A DNA stretch of 64,000 nt from Oscillospiraceae bacterium (GCA_017408725.1 JAFQUA010000031.1:1-64000), one strand, 5' to 3'; numbered from the stretch's first letter, positions 43,816 through 53,415 are shown. Program-made: numbers and translations. The notes: generated by a model not told the origin, from the sequence alone.

Positions 43816-44943
43816 TTATTTTGTGACCCAGTTGCCGGTAGCCAGACAATTGAGATATGCTTCAATAAACGGATCCAGCGAGCCATCCATAACGGCATTT
43901 ACATTGGATGTTTCACAGCCGGTGCGGGTATCCTTAACAAGGGTATAGGGCATAAACACATAGTTGCGGATCTGGCTGCCCCACTCGATCTTCTGCTGAA
44001 CGCCCTTGATATCGGAAATCGTTGCGAGATGTTCACGCTCACGGATTTCAACCAGCTTACTGCGCAGCATGCGCAGACAGGTTTCCTTATTCTGGAACTG
44101 GCTGCGTTCGGTCTGGCAGGAAACCACAATACCGGTTGCTTTATGGATCAAACGAACTGCAGAAGATGTTTTGTTGATGTGCTGTCCACCTGCACCGGAG
44201 GAACGGAACACCTGCATTTCATAATCCTCAGCCTTGATCTCAAAGTCTTCAGAATCGTCCTCAATCTCAGGAATAACTTCGATGGCAGAGAATGAAGTCT
44301 GGCGGCGGGCATTTGCATCAAAGGGAGAAACGCGAACCAGGCGGTGCACACCGTTCTCACCCTTCAGGAAGCCGTATGCATTCTCGCCTTCAACCATAAT
44401 GGACGCAGACTTAAGTCCCGCTTCGTCACCTTCCTGATAGTCCAGAATCTTATAGGTAAATCCGCTGCGCTCCGCCCAGCGGGTATACATACGGTAAAGC
44501 ATCTGGCACCAGTCCTGAGCTTCCGTACCGCCGGCACCTGACTGAAAACTCATCAGCGCGTTATTCTTATCATACTTTCCGGTCAGCAGGGTTTCCAGAC
44601 GGCAGGCTTCCATCTCCTGCGTTAACTGAGCAAAGCCGTCTTTCAGCTCCGAAAGCATAGAATCGTCGTCCTCTTCCTCTGCCATCTCGCAGATGGTCAT
44701 CAAATCATCCCACGCGGCACACATTTTCTCATAACGCTCGATCTTGTTTTCTGCCTGACGGGTTTTTACAACAATCTTCTGACTTTTCTCGGGATCGTCC
44801 CAGAATCCGGGAGCTTCCTGCATAGCATGAAGCCGCTCCAGTTCGTTCTTAAGACCTTCCAAATTCAGAGAATCAGCCAGGCCCTCCAGCGCAGGCTTCG
44901 TGTCGTTCAGCTTCTGTTTATAGCTGTCAAATTCAATATTCAT
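43816..44943 (-). CDS. prfB: Peptide chain release factor 2, without programmed frameshift
   Basis: 375 residues. It ends translation at UGA and UAA: the SPF tripeptide that reads UGA is in VRVSPFDANARRQTSF, and the peptidyl-hydrolysis GGQ is in SSGAGGQHINKTSSAVRL. In most bacteria an in-frame TGA near codon 25 forces a +1 frameshift that autoregulates RF2. Here the reading frame runs straight through that region (LADSLNLEGLKNELERL). The RBS in front is weak. Confidence 0.95.
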   Translation of the reverse strand: MNIEFDSYKQKLNDTKPALEGLADSLNLEGLKNELERLHAMQEAPGFWDDPEKSQKIVVKTRQAENKIERYEKMCAAWDDLMTICEMAEEEDDDSMLSELKDGFAQLTQEMEACRLETLLTGKYDKNNALMSFQSGAGGTEAQDWCQMLYRMYTRWAERSGFTYKILDYQEGDEAGLKSASIMVEGENAYGFLKGENGVHRLVRVSPFDANARRQTSFSAIEVIPEIEDDSEDFEIKAEDYEMQVFRSSGAGGQHINKTSSAVRLIHKATGIVVSCQTERSQFQNKETCLRMLRSKLVEIREREHLATISDIKGVQQKIEWGSQIRNYVFMPYTLVKDTRTGCETSNVNAVMDGSLDPFIEAYLNCLATGNWVTK

Positions 44944-45071
44944 GGATTCGATCTCTCATTTCCTTAATTTTTGCACATTTGGATTTATTATATCCGAAAT
45001 CCCCACTTATGTAAAGTAGGAAATTAAAAAAACTCCAAATAATAGAAATTCCGGGCAAATGCCCGGATCCA

Positions 45072-45161
45072 TCACCGTTCACTGGGCTGGTACTCCTCGC
45101 CGAAGAAAATCCAGTCGTCCAGATCCAGTGTTTCATCGTCCCTGTTCTCAAGCACGATCAT
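45072..45161 (-). CDS. Possible 27-29-residue acidic peptide
   Basis: A short frame behind a very strong AAGGAGGTG site encodes a peptide of 27 (GTG 45155) or 29 residues (ATG 45161). It is rich in Asp and Glu and ends EEYQPSER. A hairpin (CCGGGC/GCCCGG) and AT-rich tail lie just after the stop, fitting a small transcript. Another explanation is a leader for prfB, which starts about 130 nt downstream on the same strand. No homologue is recognised. Confidence 0.4.
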   Translation of the reverse strand: MIVLENRDDETLDLDDWIFFGEEYQPSER

Positions 45162-45227
45162 CACCTCCTTCCACAAGATCTTCCTGACAGTATATGCAAT
45201 CAATGTAAAAAAATCTCCCTTATTTTG

Positions 45228-45256
45228 TTGACACTTTCTGAATTTTCCGTTACAAT
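45228..45256 (+). promoter_or_regulatory. Promoter of tRNA-Arg
   Basis: TTGACA (45228-45233), 17-nt spacer, TACAAT (45251-45256), 18 nt upstream of the tRNA. Confidence 0.75.
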
Positions 45257-45274
45257 GGCACGGTAATCAAATAA

Positions 45275-45351
45275 GCACCAGTAGCTCAACTGGATAGAGC
45301 ACCTCCCTCCTAAGGAGGGGGTCGGGGGTTCGAATCCCTTCTGGTGTGCCA
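45275..45351 (+). tRNA. tRNA-Arg (anticodon CCT)
   Basis: 77 nt including encoded CCA. The acceptor GCACCAG pairs with CTGGTGT (one G-U), and the anticodon CCT lies between CCTCC and GGAGG arms. A terminator hairpin GCCGTGATTT / AAATCACGGC follows. Confidence 0.95.
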
Positions 45352-45352
45352 A

Positions 45353-45390
45353 TTGCCGTGATTTCACCGTAAATCACGGCATTTCTTCTT
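45353..45390 (+). terminator. Terminator of tRNA-Arg
   Basis: TGCCGTGATTT pairs with AAATCACGGCA around CACCGT-like loop, followed by TTTCTTC. Confidence 0.75.
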
Positions 45391-45549
45391 GTGTACCTTA
45401 ACTGATACAAAATTGATCCGTTAAATAATCAGTAAAGTATCGCTATTTTTAGGCGATTCTTTTTATTATTCACGAAATGTTTATACTTTTAACAGCAGTT
45501 TCATATAATATTTATAAAGGAATATTATGCAAAGGGAAAGATATATATC

Positions 45550-48500
45550 ATGGAGAAGCTGAGTGTTAAAAAACCGTTTACCATATTGGTTGCAATCGTC
45601 ATGGTCATTGTCCTTGGCGTTGTATCCGTCATGGGCATGACCACAGATCTACTGCCCAATATCAGCCTTCCTTACCTGATCGTTGTCACAACATATCCCG
45701 GTGCCAGCCCGGAACGTGTCGAGAGCGATGTGGTAAGGCCGGTGGAGAGTGCTCTGGGTACTGTAAATGGCGTTCAGAATGTCTATTCTACATCTGCCGA
45801 AAACTACGGTATGGTCCAGCTGGAATTTGAAGACGGAACAGATATGGATTCTACGCTGGTCAAAGTCAATACCGCGCTGCAGGAGGTATCCTCTACCTTG
45901 CCGGATATGTGCGGAACGCCGTCCATCATTGAACTGAGCATGGATATGATGGCGACTATGCATGTTTCCGTCAGTCGGGAAGGTTATGACATTTATCAGC
46001 TTTCCTCTTTCGTTGAAGGAACGGTACAGCCCTATCTGGAACGGCAGGAAGGTGTCGCCAGCATCAGCGGCATTGGCCTTGTGGAGCAAAGCATACAGGT
46101 CGAGCTGAACAAAGACAAGATCAGCAAGCTGAATAACAAACTGCTCGAATCCGTTAACGAAGGACTGAAATCCGCCAAAGAGGAGTTGGAGAAGGCTGAA
46201 ATAGAGGTAGCAAAAGGCAAGGAAGAATTAGCCAGTGCTCAGTCTACCTTCGGTCAAACCATGGCCGGCGGCATTTTCGATCAGATCGAAGGAACTGTTC
46301 TTTCCACCGCTTCTGACCTTAAGGCAGAGGTTGATATTCTGGTTGCTCAGGTAAATGCACTCCGTTCTGAGATTACAGGCGGTGAAACCGGTCAGCGGTT
46401 GGATTCTTTGAGCCTTGAATTGCAGAAAATCTCTGACATTCTGGGTTCGGAAGAGCTTACCCAGGAGCAACTGATGCTGGCTGCAGGAAGCCTTCAGGTA
46501 ATCGCCAAAGATCTTTCTGTTCTGTTGGAAAAGCTGAACAATATTGACCCAGAAACAGGCGAAAGCACCGATCTTAACAGCATTCGCAAACAGCTTTCCG
46601 ATATTGAAGCCACATTAACGGAAATATCGGATTTGATCGATTCCATTCCCAGCATCCTTTCGGGGCTGGAGCAAGCCGTGGCAGGACTTGCGCAGGCACA
46701 ATTGGATGCGGCAGTGGGCTTCGCAACAGCCAGCACCCAGCTTGCCGCGGCAGAAGCCCAGCTGACGGCTGCAAAAACCCAGTATGAAACCGCAAAGGAA
46801 GATGCTTTCTCCAAAGCAAATCTTGACCAGCTCCTCAATGTAAGCACCCTTTCCCAGCTTATTTACGCCCAAAACTTCTCCATGCCTGCAGGATATATCG
46901 ATGACAAAGACGACAGCAGCTGGCTTTTGAAAGTTGGCGACGAGATCAAATCCGTTGAGGAATTGACATCCACACTCCTTGCCAGCATGGAAGTCATTGG
47001 TGAGGTTCGCCTTTCCGATGTTGCAAATGTGACGGTAATCGACAACGCCGATGATACCTACGCCCGCCTGAACGGTGAGCAAGCCGTTATTTTGAGCATT
47101 TTCAAAAACAGCACCACCAGCACAAACGAAACCGCCAACAACTGTCTGGAAGCCTTTAAGGAACTGGAAGCCAAATACAGCGGCACCCATCTGGTAACAC
47201 TGATGAATCAGGGCAGCTATATTGATATGATCATCGATTCTGTCCTTTCCAGCATGATCACAGGTGCTCTACTTGCAATCGTTATTCTGGCACTGTTCCT
47301 TAAGGATGTGAAGCCCACCATCGTTGTTGCTTTCAGCATTCCCCTTTCCGTTATGTTCGCTCTTGTGCTGATGTACTTTACAAACATCTCACTGAACATG
47401 ATGACACTATCCGGTCTGGCACTGGGTATCGGCATGCTGGTTGACAACTCAATCGTTGTAATCGAAAACATTTACCGGCTCCGCGGCAGAGGTCTTAGCG
47501 CTCCCCGTGCTGCCGTTCAGGGCGCAAAACAAGTGGCTGGGCCAATCATTTCCTCCACATTGACCACAATTTGCGTGTTTTTGCCTCTGGTTTTCACCAC
47601 AGGAATGGTCAACGAGCTGTTGCTTCCTCTGGGCCTTGCCATTGGTTACTGCCTTGGTGCATCGTTGCTGGTTGCGCTGACTGTTGTTCCCGCGGCAGCT
47701 TCCACCATGCTGAAAAACACAAAGCCAAAAACCCATCCATGGTTTGACCGTTTCATCAATGTATACGGGAAAATCCTGAATTGGTGTCTGGATCATAAGG
47801 CAATACCGCTGACTGTTTCCATCGGTCTGCTTGGCGCAACCGTTTGGGCAATTGTGAGCATGGGTATCGTGCTGTTGCCTGAGATGTCCGGCAACCAGAT
47901 CCAGGTCAATGTGAAAACACCTTCCGGCATCACCCGAGAGGAATCCTACGAAATGGCCGACGATATTATCGATCTGCTTCTGACGGTTGACGGTGTCGAT
48001 AATGTCGGCGTTATGGATGGCAGTTCTTCTTCCGGTCTACTTGGTGGTATGTCCATGGGCGGCAGTTCTTACAGCAGCTATGTATACTATATCGTTCTGC
48101 CTGAGGACACCCCCTCCTCCAAGGTCGATCAAATCGCGGCTGATATTAATAATGTTACCGCAGGTTCTCCATGTGACGTCGATGCTTCCGCCGGCGGCAT
48201 CGATGATATGACAGCAATGCTTGGCAGCGGCCTGTCTATTAAGATCTTTGGTGACGATCTGGACACTCTGAAGAGCATCTCTGAAGATGTTGTCAAGTTA
48301 GTTGAACAGGTTGAGGGCTATCAGAATATTAAAACCAGCTTCACTAACGACGATCAAACCATCCATCTTGCCATAGATAAGGATAAGGCAATGGCAAAAG
48401 GATTGACCGTTGCTCAGATCTATATGGCCATTTCCGAGAAAATGAACACCTCCTCCACTTCCACCAACATTACCCAAAACGGCATCGTGATGGATGTTAC

Positions 48501-49431
48501 GGTCACGAATTCTCAAGATCCGCTGACTGTGGAAAACATTCTGGAGATTGAGTTTGAAACCACAACAATGGACATGACCGGTGCATCGGTGACTGAAAAG
48601 CACAAGCTTTCCGAGTTTGCTACCATTGAAAAGACATCGTCCATCAGTTCCATTGACAGAGAAAACCTATCCCGTTATATCAATGTAACTGCAGGTGTCG
48701 CTGACGGCTATAACGCCACTCTGCTATCCAGAGAATTAGCTGACCTTCTTGATAAGTTTAATGACAGTGGTGTCCTTCCTTACGGATACTCCGTATCTCT
48801 GGAAGGTGAAAGCTCCACGGTTAATGAAATGGTGGAACAAATGGCCTTGCTGATCCTGCTGGGCTGTATCTTCATCTACCTCGTCATGGTTGCTCAGTTC
48901 CAGAGCCTGAAGTCCCCCTTTATCGTTCTGTTTACCGTTCCGCTGGCCTTTACCGGCGGTATGCTGGGTCTGTTGATCGCAGGACATCAGTTAAGCTTGC
49001 TGTCTATCATGGGCTTTGCCGTGCTGATGGGTACCATTGTTAACAACGGCATTGTGTTTGTCGACTATGCCAATCAGCTCCGGATCGGTGGATTGGACCG
49101 CCGCACCGCATTGATCGCTACCGGCAAGACCCGTATGCGTCCGATCCTCATGACGGCACTCACCACGATTCTGGCCATGTTCCAGCTGGTATTCAGCGAT
49201 GATATGGCAGGTCAGCTTGGCGGCGGCATGTCCATCGTAATCATCGGCGGCATGATTTATGGAACCGTTATGACTTTGATCATTGTTCCTGTGATCTACG
49301 ACATTCTCTTTAAGCGTCAGCCCAAGGTCGTGGATGTCGGCAGCGATAATCTGGACGATGTTCCGGATGATGCCGCGGAGTATCTGGAGCAGATCGCCAC
49401 CGAAGAAACCCAGCAGCAATCTGAAAGATAA
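45550..49431 (+). CDS. RND-family efflux transporter with long coiled-coil insertion
   Basis: 1293 residues, about 240 longer than AcrB. The N-terminal membrane helix, porter region and two helix bundles are present; segments include TVVPAAASTMLKNTKPK, GFAVLMGTIVNNGIVFVDYAN and ILMTALTTILAMFQLVF. The extra length is an insertion at about residues 205-445, rich in Glu, Gln, Ala and Leu and predicted coiled coil. Gram-positive pumps of the SwrC/YerP type lack an outer membrane channel; this one probably exports lipids, peptides or drugs. It is a single-gene unit without an adjacent periplasmic adaptor, though the insertion might serve as one. Confidence 0.92.
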   Translation: MEKLSVKKPFTILVAIVMVIVLGVVSVMGMTTDLLPNISLPYLIVVTTYPGASPERVESDVVRPVESALGTVNGVQNVYSTSAENYGMVQLEFEDGTDMDSTLVKVNTALQEVSSTLPDMCGTPSIIELSMDMMATMHVSVSREGYDIYQLSSFVEGTVQPYLERQEGVASISGIGLVEQSIQVELNKDKISKLNNKLLESVNEGLKSAKEELEKAEIEVAKGKEELASAQSTFGQTMAGGIFDQIEGTVLSTASDLKAEVDILVAQVNALRSEITGGETGQRLDSLSLELQKISDILGSEELTQEQLMLAAGSLQVIAKDLSVLLEKLNNIDPETGESTDLNSIRKQLSDIEATLTEISDLIDSIPSILSGLEQAVAGLAQAQLDAAVGFATASTQLAAAEAQLTAAKTQYETAKEDAFSKANLDQLLNVSTLSQLIYAQNFSMPAGYIDDKDDSSWLLKVGDEIKSVEELTSTLLASMEVIGEVRLSDVANVTVIDNADDTYARLNGEQAVILSIFKNSTTSTNETANNCLEAFKELEAKYSGTHLVTLMNQGSYIDMIIDSVLSSMITGALLAIVILALFLKDVKPTIVVAFSIPLSVMFALVLMYFTNISLNMMTLSGLALGIGMLVDNSIVVIENIYRLRGRGLSAPRAAVQGAKQVAGPIISSTLTTICVFLPLVFTTGMVNELLLPLGLAIGYCLGASLLVALTVVPAAASTMLKNTKPKTHPWFDRFINVYGKILNWCLDHKAIPLTVSIGLLGATVWAIVSMGIVLLPEMSGNQIQVNVKTPSGITREESYEMADDIIDLLLTVDGVDNVGVMDGSSSSGLLGGMSMGGSSYSSYVYYIVLPEDTPSSKVDQIAADINNVTAGSPCDVDASAGGIDDMTAMLGSGLSIKIFGDDLDTLKSISEDVVKLVEQVEGYQNIKTSFTNDDQTIHLAIDKDKAMAKGLTVAQIYMAISEKMNTSSTSTNITQNGIVMDVTVTNSQDPLTVENILEIEFETTTMDMTGASVTEKHKLSEFATIEKTSSISSIDRENLSRYINVTAGVADGYNATLLSRELADLLDKFNDSGVLPYGYSVSLEGESSTVNEMVEQMALLILLGCIFIYLVMVAQFQSLKSPFIVLFTVPLAFTGGMLGLLIAGHQLSLLSIMGFAVLMGTIVNNGIVFVDYANQLRIGGLDRRTALIATGKTRMRPILMTALTTILAMFQLVFSDDMAGQLGGGMSIVIIGGMIYGTVMTLIIVPVIYDILFKRQPKVVDVGSDNLDDVPDDAAEYLEQIATEETQQQSER

Positions 49432-49435
49432 TTGT

Positions 49436-49465
49436 AAACGCCGCCGGAAATTCCGGCGGCGTTTT
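49436..49465 (+). terminator. Terminator of RND gene
   Basis: AAACGCCGCCGGAA / TTCCGGCGGCGTTTT hairpin, directly after the stop codon. Confidence 0.85.
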
Positions 49466-49576
49466 CTCAGTTCTTTTGCTTTTATCAGTTGATGCAGGCA
49501 TCCAGTTTCTCCTTATTTCTTTTTGCTGCATCAGAAAACATTTTTCCAAGTGATATAAAGAGTGTAAAATAGCATG

Positions 49577-50170
49577 TCAGCCCATAGAAAATAGGATTCC
49601 CGCAAGCGCGGAGATGCCGATAAATACAATAGGGTGCAGTTTTTTCGTCCATTTCGCCTTATTGGACAGCACCCAGATAACCACCGCAAGGATCCAGCCT
49701 TTCCAGTTTACTGCACCGAGGGCAAATCCCTGACCGGCATAAAAGAGGTTGGAAATCACAACGCCGATACCAGCTGCAGCGATCAAACCGGTGGATGCGG
49801 GGCGCAAGCCGTAAAAGGCCCGTTCCACAAACGGATTATTCCGGAAGCTGTTCAGTACAGCAGCAATAATCAAAATGATGATCACAGACGGTGTAATCAA
49901 TCCCAGCGTTGCCGTAACCGCACCGAAGATCGCACCAAGGATACCGGAATCGTTCATTCCAGTAACAAATCCTACATAGGTAGCCATATTGACGCCAATG
50001 GGACCGGGAGTGGACTCGCCCACGGCCACCATATTGGCAAGGTCATCATAGCTGAACCAGCCGGTACTATCGGCCATTTCGTAAAGGAACGGAATGGTTG
50101 CCATGCCACCGCCCACTGCAAACAGTCCGGTTTTAAAAAACTCATAAAATAAGCGCAGATACAGCATCAT
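49577..50170 (-). CDS. Chromate transporter family protein, subunit B
   Basis: 197 residues, five to six membrane segments, half of a ChrA-type pair (CHR domain). The signature FFKTGLFAVGGGMATIPFLYEMA and the GESTPGPIGVNMATYVG loop are typical. In Firmicutes two short CHR proteins together replace the long duplicated ChrA; the native substrate may be another anion. It overlaps the partner upstream by 4 nt. Confidence 0.88.
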   Translation of the reverse strand: MMLYLRLFYEFFKTGLFAVGGGMATIPFLYEMADSTGWFSYDDLANMVAVGESTPGPIGVNMATYVGFVTGMNDSGILGAIFGAVTATLGLITPSVIIILIIAAVLNSFRNNPFVERAFYGLRPASTGLIAAAGIGVVISNLFYAGQGFALGAVNWKGWILAVVIWVLSNKAKWTKKLHPIVFIGISALAGILFSMG

Positions 50171-50709
50171 TTCTTTCTCCCTCCCAGCATCCGGATGGCA
50201 ATGCCGGCAGCGCCGGACAGAAGGACAAATATGACGGGACTCAAGGGCGTAAAGTAGCTGCCCAGGGCAACAATTAAGAAGATCGCAAAAGTGACCTTAT
50301 CAATGACTGCCTTCTTAAACAGCTTCACCACAGCATTGCAGATCAGTACACAAACGCAGACACGAATGCCGCCAAAGGCATTTTGCACCCATATAAGATG
50401 AGAGAAGGCTTCAATCACGCCTGCCAGCGCAGAGATGATCAGCAGCGAAGGAAATACTACACCAACCGTTGCTGCAATTGCTCCCCAAACGCCCTTATAC
50501 TTATGGCCGATAAAGGTGGCAGTATTGACCGCAATGACGCCGGGGGTGCACTGACCGATGGCGAAATAATCCATCAGTTCCTCCTCAGCCGCCCACTTTT
50601 TATTTTCTACCACTTCCCGCTGCAAAATGGGAAGCATGGCGTAACCGCCGCCAAAGGTCATAACGCCCACCTTGGCAAAGGTCAAAAACAGATCCAGATA
50701 AATATTCAT
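50167..50709 (-). CDS. Chromate transporter family protein, subunit A
   Basis: 180 residues, the other CHR half. The signature FAKVGVMTFGGGYAMLPILQREV is followed by GQCTPGVIAVNTATFIGHKYKG. ATG 50709 is chosen with GGAGG at 5 nt; a start 12 nt upstream is possible. Its start overlaps the end of the oxidoreductase gene (50706) in an ATGA-type arrangement, so all three genes form one operon. Confidence 0.88.
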   Translation of the reverse strand: MNIYLDLFLTFAKVGVMTFGGGYAMLPILQREVVENKKWAAEEELMDYFAIGQCTPGVIAVNTATFIGHKYKGVWGAIAATVGVVFPSLLIISALAGVIEAFSHLIWVQNAFGGIRVCVCVLICNAVVKLFKKAVIDKVTFAIFLIVALGSYFTPLSPVIFVLLSGAAGIAIRMLGGRKK

Positions 50710-51662
50710 TCTTCCCTCCACTGCTCCTTAATTTTCTCCAGCATGGTAATTCCTGCAACGGAAAGCCGCTGTGTTACAACGGGGCTTTCCAAAAACCCCT
50801 GTTCAAAACAATGAATAATATGTTCAACCTCGTAAATCAATTCATGTTCGCAGGGATATTCCGCAACTTCCTCCGGTTTTCCCGGGAAATGGAATGCCGC
50901 CCTGCGGGCTTTCCAATATTCCGGGATCTCCACCCATCCTTTGGTACCGTAAATTCTGGCAGTATTATCCAAAATGGCTTGGGTGCTGTTTTTTGCTGAG
51001 AATAGAATGCCGTTTTCCATTTCTCCTGTAAGTATGTACTGCCATTCGACACCTTCTTCATTGGTGCTTCGTTCCCCGCGGATGCTTTTGATCTCACCAA
51101 AAAGCCAGATCAAAAGCTGCACCGCATAGATACCGCTGGACAGCACCGGTCCACCGCCTGCAGCTTCATCAAACATCCATGTATTATAGGCCGCGGAAAA
51201 ACTGTGACTCATTTCCACCATGTGGATCTGTCCCAGATCTCCGTTTTCGATCCTGCGGCGCACCTCCAGCAGTGTAGGCAGAAACAGCATTTTCTCAGCT
51301 TCCATCAAAAACAAGCCCTTTTTTGCCGCAAGGGTAAATAGTTCTTTGGTATGCTGCGCACTTGTGGTGCAGGGTTTTTCGCAGATCACATGCTTGCCAC
51401 GCTCCAAAGCAGCCTTTGCCCACCGGTAATGCTGAGCATTCACCGGGGATATGTAAACGATGTTGATTCGTTCGTCCGCCAGCAGTTCATTGTGATCGCC
51501 GTAAGCTGTAGGTATCTGCCACAACTGAGCCTTTTCCCTGGCTTTCTCTAAAGAACGGGACGAAACCGCTACAACCTCCCCTGCCCCTGCCGCACGAACT
51601 GCGGCAATAAACCGCGGAGCTATGGAAGAGGTACTTAATATTCCAAAACGAAGCTGTTCCAT
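50706..51662 (-). CDS. Gfo/Idh/MocA-family oxidoreductase
   Basis: 318 residues. The N-terminal Rossmann fold has FGILSTSSIAPRFIAAVRAAG and the conserved EKPCTT motif with the substrate-site Lys. The C-terminal domain has GGGPVLSSGIYAVQLLIWLFG. It oxidises a sugar or cyclitol-like substrate with NAD(P); dimeric dihydrodiol dehydrogenase-like members look similar. It is translationally coupled to the chromate-type transporter genes, an unexplained pairing. ATG 51662 has GAGGAG at 8 nt. Confidence 0.9.
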   Translation of the reverse strand: MEQLRFGILSTSSIAPRFIAAVRAAGAGEVVAVSSRSLEKAREKAQLWQIPTAYGDHNELLADERINIVYISPVNAQHYRWAKAALERGKHVICEKPCTTSAQHTKELFTLAAKKGLFLMEAEKMLFLPTLLEVRRRIENGDLGQIHMVEMSHSFSAAYNTWMFDEAAGGGPVLSSGIYAVQLLIWLFGEIKSIRGERSTNEEGVEWQYILTGEMENGILFSAKNSTQAILDNTARIYGTKGWVEIPEYWKARRAAFHFPGKPEEVAEYPCEHELIYEVEHIIHCFEQGFLESPVVTQRLSVAGITMLEKIKEQWREE

Positions 51663-51828
51663 CTGCAATACTCCTCTCTACATTTGGATGTATTATAATA
51701 CATTATGGACATAATTGCAATCAAATGGAATGTATTTCGATTTCCTTATGCTATAATATAACTTCTATGCAACCCGTTTTTTAGTTCTACCATCGCGCAG
51801 ATAATGTAACAGAAAGGCATATAAAACA

Positions 51829-51868
51829 CGCACTCGCTCTAGGAGATCCTCTTTCAGGGCGAGTGCGT
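51829..51868. terminator. Hairpin after the short ORF / blaR1 region
   Basis: ACGCACTCGC pairs with GCGAGTGCGT around a ~18-nt loop; moderately T-rich DNA follows on the minus strand. Confidence 0.55.
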
Positions 51869-51874
51869 AGTATG

Positions 51875-52042
51875 TTAAGAATCGATATAATACTTGATCT
51901 TATATTGGTTTCGCGCAAACAGGTTTTCAATATAGGAATTTATAGCATCCTTCACATCCTGCGGCATATTGACATTGCGGAATTCCTGACCTGTATTTTC
52001 GCAGTATTTTCGCCCGACGGAATCCTTCAGCCTTTGCTTCAT
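51875..52042 (-). pseudogene. Short unassigned coding remnant
   Basis: A minus-strand frame of 55 residues ends YIENLFARNQYKIKYYIDS. The composition is protein-like but there is no credible RBS, and the frame extends upstream of the first ATG for about 9 codons before a stop. It lies just downstream of blaR1. It may be the tail of a former gene; I do not recognise it. The rest of 51663-52116 holds only the hairpin at 51829-51868. Confidence 0.35.
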
Positions 52043-52116
52043 AATGGCTTGCGATGCCTGCTTCCGGAGCTATGGACTCATTTAAACATAATTTATCATT
52101 CTTGTACTTCCAGTTT

Positions 52117-53415
52117 TTAAGAAACAGCCCGATAGAAATGAACCCCTGCAGTTTTCATTCTTTTCAGATAGTCCACTCCGATGATCTTGTTGTCATATGC
52201 CATCTTTAGATCATATACCTTGCCTTGGGTGTAAATATACAGCGGTTGACCATCCGGGAACTCAAAAATCACCCCACCAATGGATTCTCTACGGACGGCC
52301 ATTGAATACCCTAGTCTTGGATCGTGTATGAAAATTGCATAAATCTCTTCTGACTGGTATACACACTCTGCACGCAGATCAGCTACCGTAATATTTTCAC
52401 TTTTCCCCACATACATATCCCAATAGCTCTGACAGATTTCGGCCTCTTTTTTGTCTGTTAAAGCATAAGAGTGGTCATATCCTATCGGATCAGTCAAACA
52501 ACAGACAGCGATCACAACGCACAGCACTGCCGCGATGATCAAGATCCAGAGGGCAGGCTTTTTATAGTGCAGCACGGCCTTAATCCGCTCTTTAATGCCG
52601 GTCTCGCCAAAGGCTAGCGGGCAAGGAGCGATCCTACGGCGTCCGGTGCTGCAGGTAAGCAGCGCGGTAGAATAATCCGCCCGCTGCTCCGGAGAAAGAG
52701 CTTTGACTACCTTTTCATCGCAGGACATCTCAATATCCCGGCAGAAAAGGATATATGCCAGCCACATTACGGGATTTAACCAGTGGATGCTCAATACCAA
52801 AAAGCCAAGGGGTTTCCACCAGTGATCTTTTCGCTGAATGTGGGCTCGTTCATGGGCAATCACATGCTGCATGTCCGATACGGTCATGTTATAGGGCAGG
52901 TAGATCACCGGTTTTGTGAATCCCAATACAAAGGGAGCGGGTATATTTTCACTCAAATAGATGTTTTCTGTGTAAAGTGTGGCTTCCCGCAGCCGGAGTT
53001 TCAGACGGAAATAACTGACGGCTGTGTACAGAACCAGTGCGACGATGCCCAAAAGCCACAGATTGGCGGCAACGGGAATCACGATCTGCAGTGGATTTGC
53101 GCTGACAGCAGGGTCGGGAGCGAAAGTCTGGGAGATGATGGGGTTGACTGCATCATCAAGAAAGGGCACACCTGTCTGGATGGAGGGTGCTGGAGACAGC
53201 ATGATTTCCGGTCGGACAGTTTCGCTACTGGGAATCAGACTGAACATACTTTCAAAGGAAAAAGGACAGATCAGCCGGAGTCCAAGCAGCGCCCAGAGCA
53301 ATATAGAGATCCACTTGGGTGCCTTTTTCAAAAAGACACGGGCGATCAGCACGATCAGGACCATCCATGTGGCACTGATGCTCATATTGACGACCTTCAG
53401 AAAAACTTCAGCCAT
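52117..53415 (-). CDS. BlaR1/MecR1-like sensor metalloprotease (M56)
   Basis: 432 residues. Four or so N-terminal membrane helices carry an M56 zinc peptidase loop with HERAH (HExxH-type) and the ligand-bearing ISWLNPVMW-like region. A C-terminal extracellular part (about 310-432) is much shorter than the penicillin-binding sensor of BlaR1 (about 250 residues) and does not resemble it, so the signal is probably not a beta-lactam. On activation the protease triggers cleavage of the BlaI-type repressor. It abuts blaI directly. Confidence 0.9.
   Translation of the reverse strand: MAEVFLKVVNMSISATWMVLIVLIARVFLKKAPKWISILLWALLGLRLICPFSFESMFSLIPSSETVRPEIMLSPAPSIQTGVPFLDDAVNPIISQTFAPDPAVSANPLQIVIPVAANLWLLGIVALVLYTAVSYFRLKLRLREATLYTENIYLSENIPAPFVLGFTKPVIYLPYNMTVSDMQHVIAHERAHIQRKDHWWKPLGFLVLSIHWLNPVMWLAYILFCRDIEMSCDEKVVKALSPEQRADYSTALLTCSTGRRRIAPCPLAFGETGIKERIKAVLHYKKPALWILIIAAVLCVVIAVCCLTDPIGYDHSYALTDKKEAEICQSYWDMYVGKSENITVADLRAECVYQSEEIYAIFIHDPRLGYSMAVRRESIGGVIFEFPDGQPLYIYTQGKVYDLKMAYDNKIIGVDYLKRMKTAGVHFYRAVS

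Noticed and set aside
51863..52120. An 85-codon plus-strand frame
   Set aside because: It lacks an RBS and overlaps a more protein-like minus-strand frame and the blaR1 end.
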